This document shows positions 5,131-5,206 of a stretch of DNA of 5,206 nt, in pieces (positions within the stretch are counted from its first letter, which is position 1; every line of letters begins with the position of its first letter). The DNA comes from an uncultured Coriobacteriaceae bacterium (GTDB taxonomy: Bacteria; Actinomycetota; Coriobacteriia; Coriobacteriales; UMGS124), in NCBI GenBank assembly GCA_902783515.1, contig CACZRK010000254.1, positions 1 to 5,206 on the forward strand. The letters are read 5' to 3'. The notes under the pieces are model-generated. The model saw only the letters and a program-made list of their open reading frames with translations, ran no database searches and was not told where the DNA came from. Made by a program: the position numbers and the translations under genes.

Positions 5131-5150
5131 CGATCGGCGCGCGCCGATCG
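5131..5150. repeat. Perfect 20-bp palindrome
   Basis: CGATCGGCGC is followed directly by its reverse complement GCGCCGATCG, with no spacer. Symmetry stops at the next base on either side. It lies about 310 bases upstream of the beta-helix gene. Possible roles are a dimeric regulator site or a transcript end for a gene beyond the right edge; no T-run supports a terminator. Confidence 0.7.
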
Positions 5151-5206
5151 TCGTCCGGCGGGGGCACCCCTACCGCCCGGTCGGCACGCGGCCGCCACCG
5201 CCCGGC

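Larger units (their letters stand above)
4825..5206. other. GC-rich upstream region of the beta-helix gene, no gene supported
   Basis: This 382-base stretch holds the leader hairpin at 4911-4931 and the 20-bp palindrome at 5131-5150. An AT-richer patch at about 5026-5050 (CCAAAAAGG ... GGGTTTTCAGG) is the only local drop in GC and may mark a promoter area, though no paired -35/-10 is clear on either strand. Minus-strand frames entering from the right edge are Arg/Ala/Pro-rich and lack the look of a protein, so I do not call them, but the tail of a neighbouring gene cannot be ruled out. Confidence 0.5.

Noticed and set aside
4944..5198. 84-codon minus-strand frame upstream of the beta-helix gene
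   Set aside because: Arg/Ala/Ser/Pro-rich with a GTG start lacking a ribosome binding site; runs through the 20-bp palindrome and looks like a non-coding high-GC frame.

Overview
The window is very GC-rich, with G/C-ending codons, tight Shine-Dalgarno spacing and short intergenic gaps. This points to an actinobacterium. The surface-protein architecture and gene mix fit a gut or oral Coriobacteriia lineage (Olsenella/Collinsella type) best, but that placement is inference from style and recalled families, not a search result.

Layout from left to right. (1) Bases 1-1293, minus strand: a phosphate-transport unit. A PiT-family inorganic phosphate transporter (388 aa) is followed 15 bases later by a small one-helix membrane protein that runs off the left edge. 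(2) Bases 1294-1695: a divergent control region. Facing pit it carries an array of 11-bp units that looks like a PHO box next to a -10 element. Facing lemA it carries a possible -10 element, a hairpin and a possible 8-codon leader ORF. (3) Bases 1696-2250, plus strand: lemA, a membrane-anchored coiled-coil protein. (4) Bases 2251-2518: a non-coding gap between convergent genes with a very strong hairpin, probably a two-way terminator. (5) Bases 2519-2758, minus strand: an unrecognised 79-aa two-helix membrane protein with an excellent ribosome binding site, a -10-like site and an inverted repeat upstream. (6) Bases 2953-4824, minus strand: a 623-aa secreted protein with a long N-terminal cytoplasmic stretch, a twin-arginine-like signal, a Gly/Gln/Pro-rich linker and a right-handed beta-helix body, with no visible cell-wall anchor. 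(7) Bases 4825-5206: a GC-rich region with no convincing gene, containing a leader hairpin and a perfect 20-bp palindrome.

The clearest functional unit is phosphate uptake: transporter, small membrane partner and a putative phosphate-responsive promoter. lemA, the 79-aa protein and the beta-helix protein are all envelope-associated, but nothing in the sequence ties them into one pathway. I see no CRISPR array, mobile element, RNA gene or defence/toxin system. The most worthwhile leads are the 11-bp repeat array at pit and the unusual secretion layout of the beta-helix protein.
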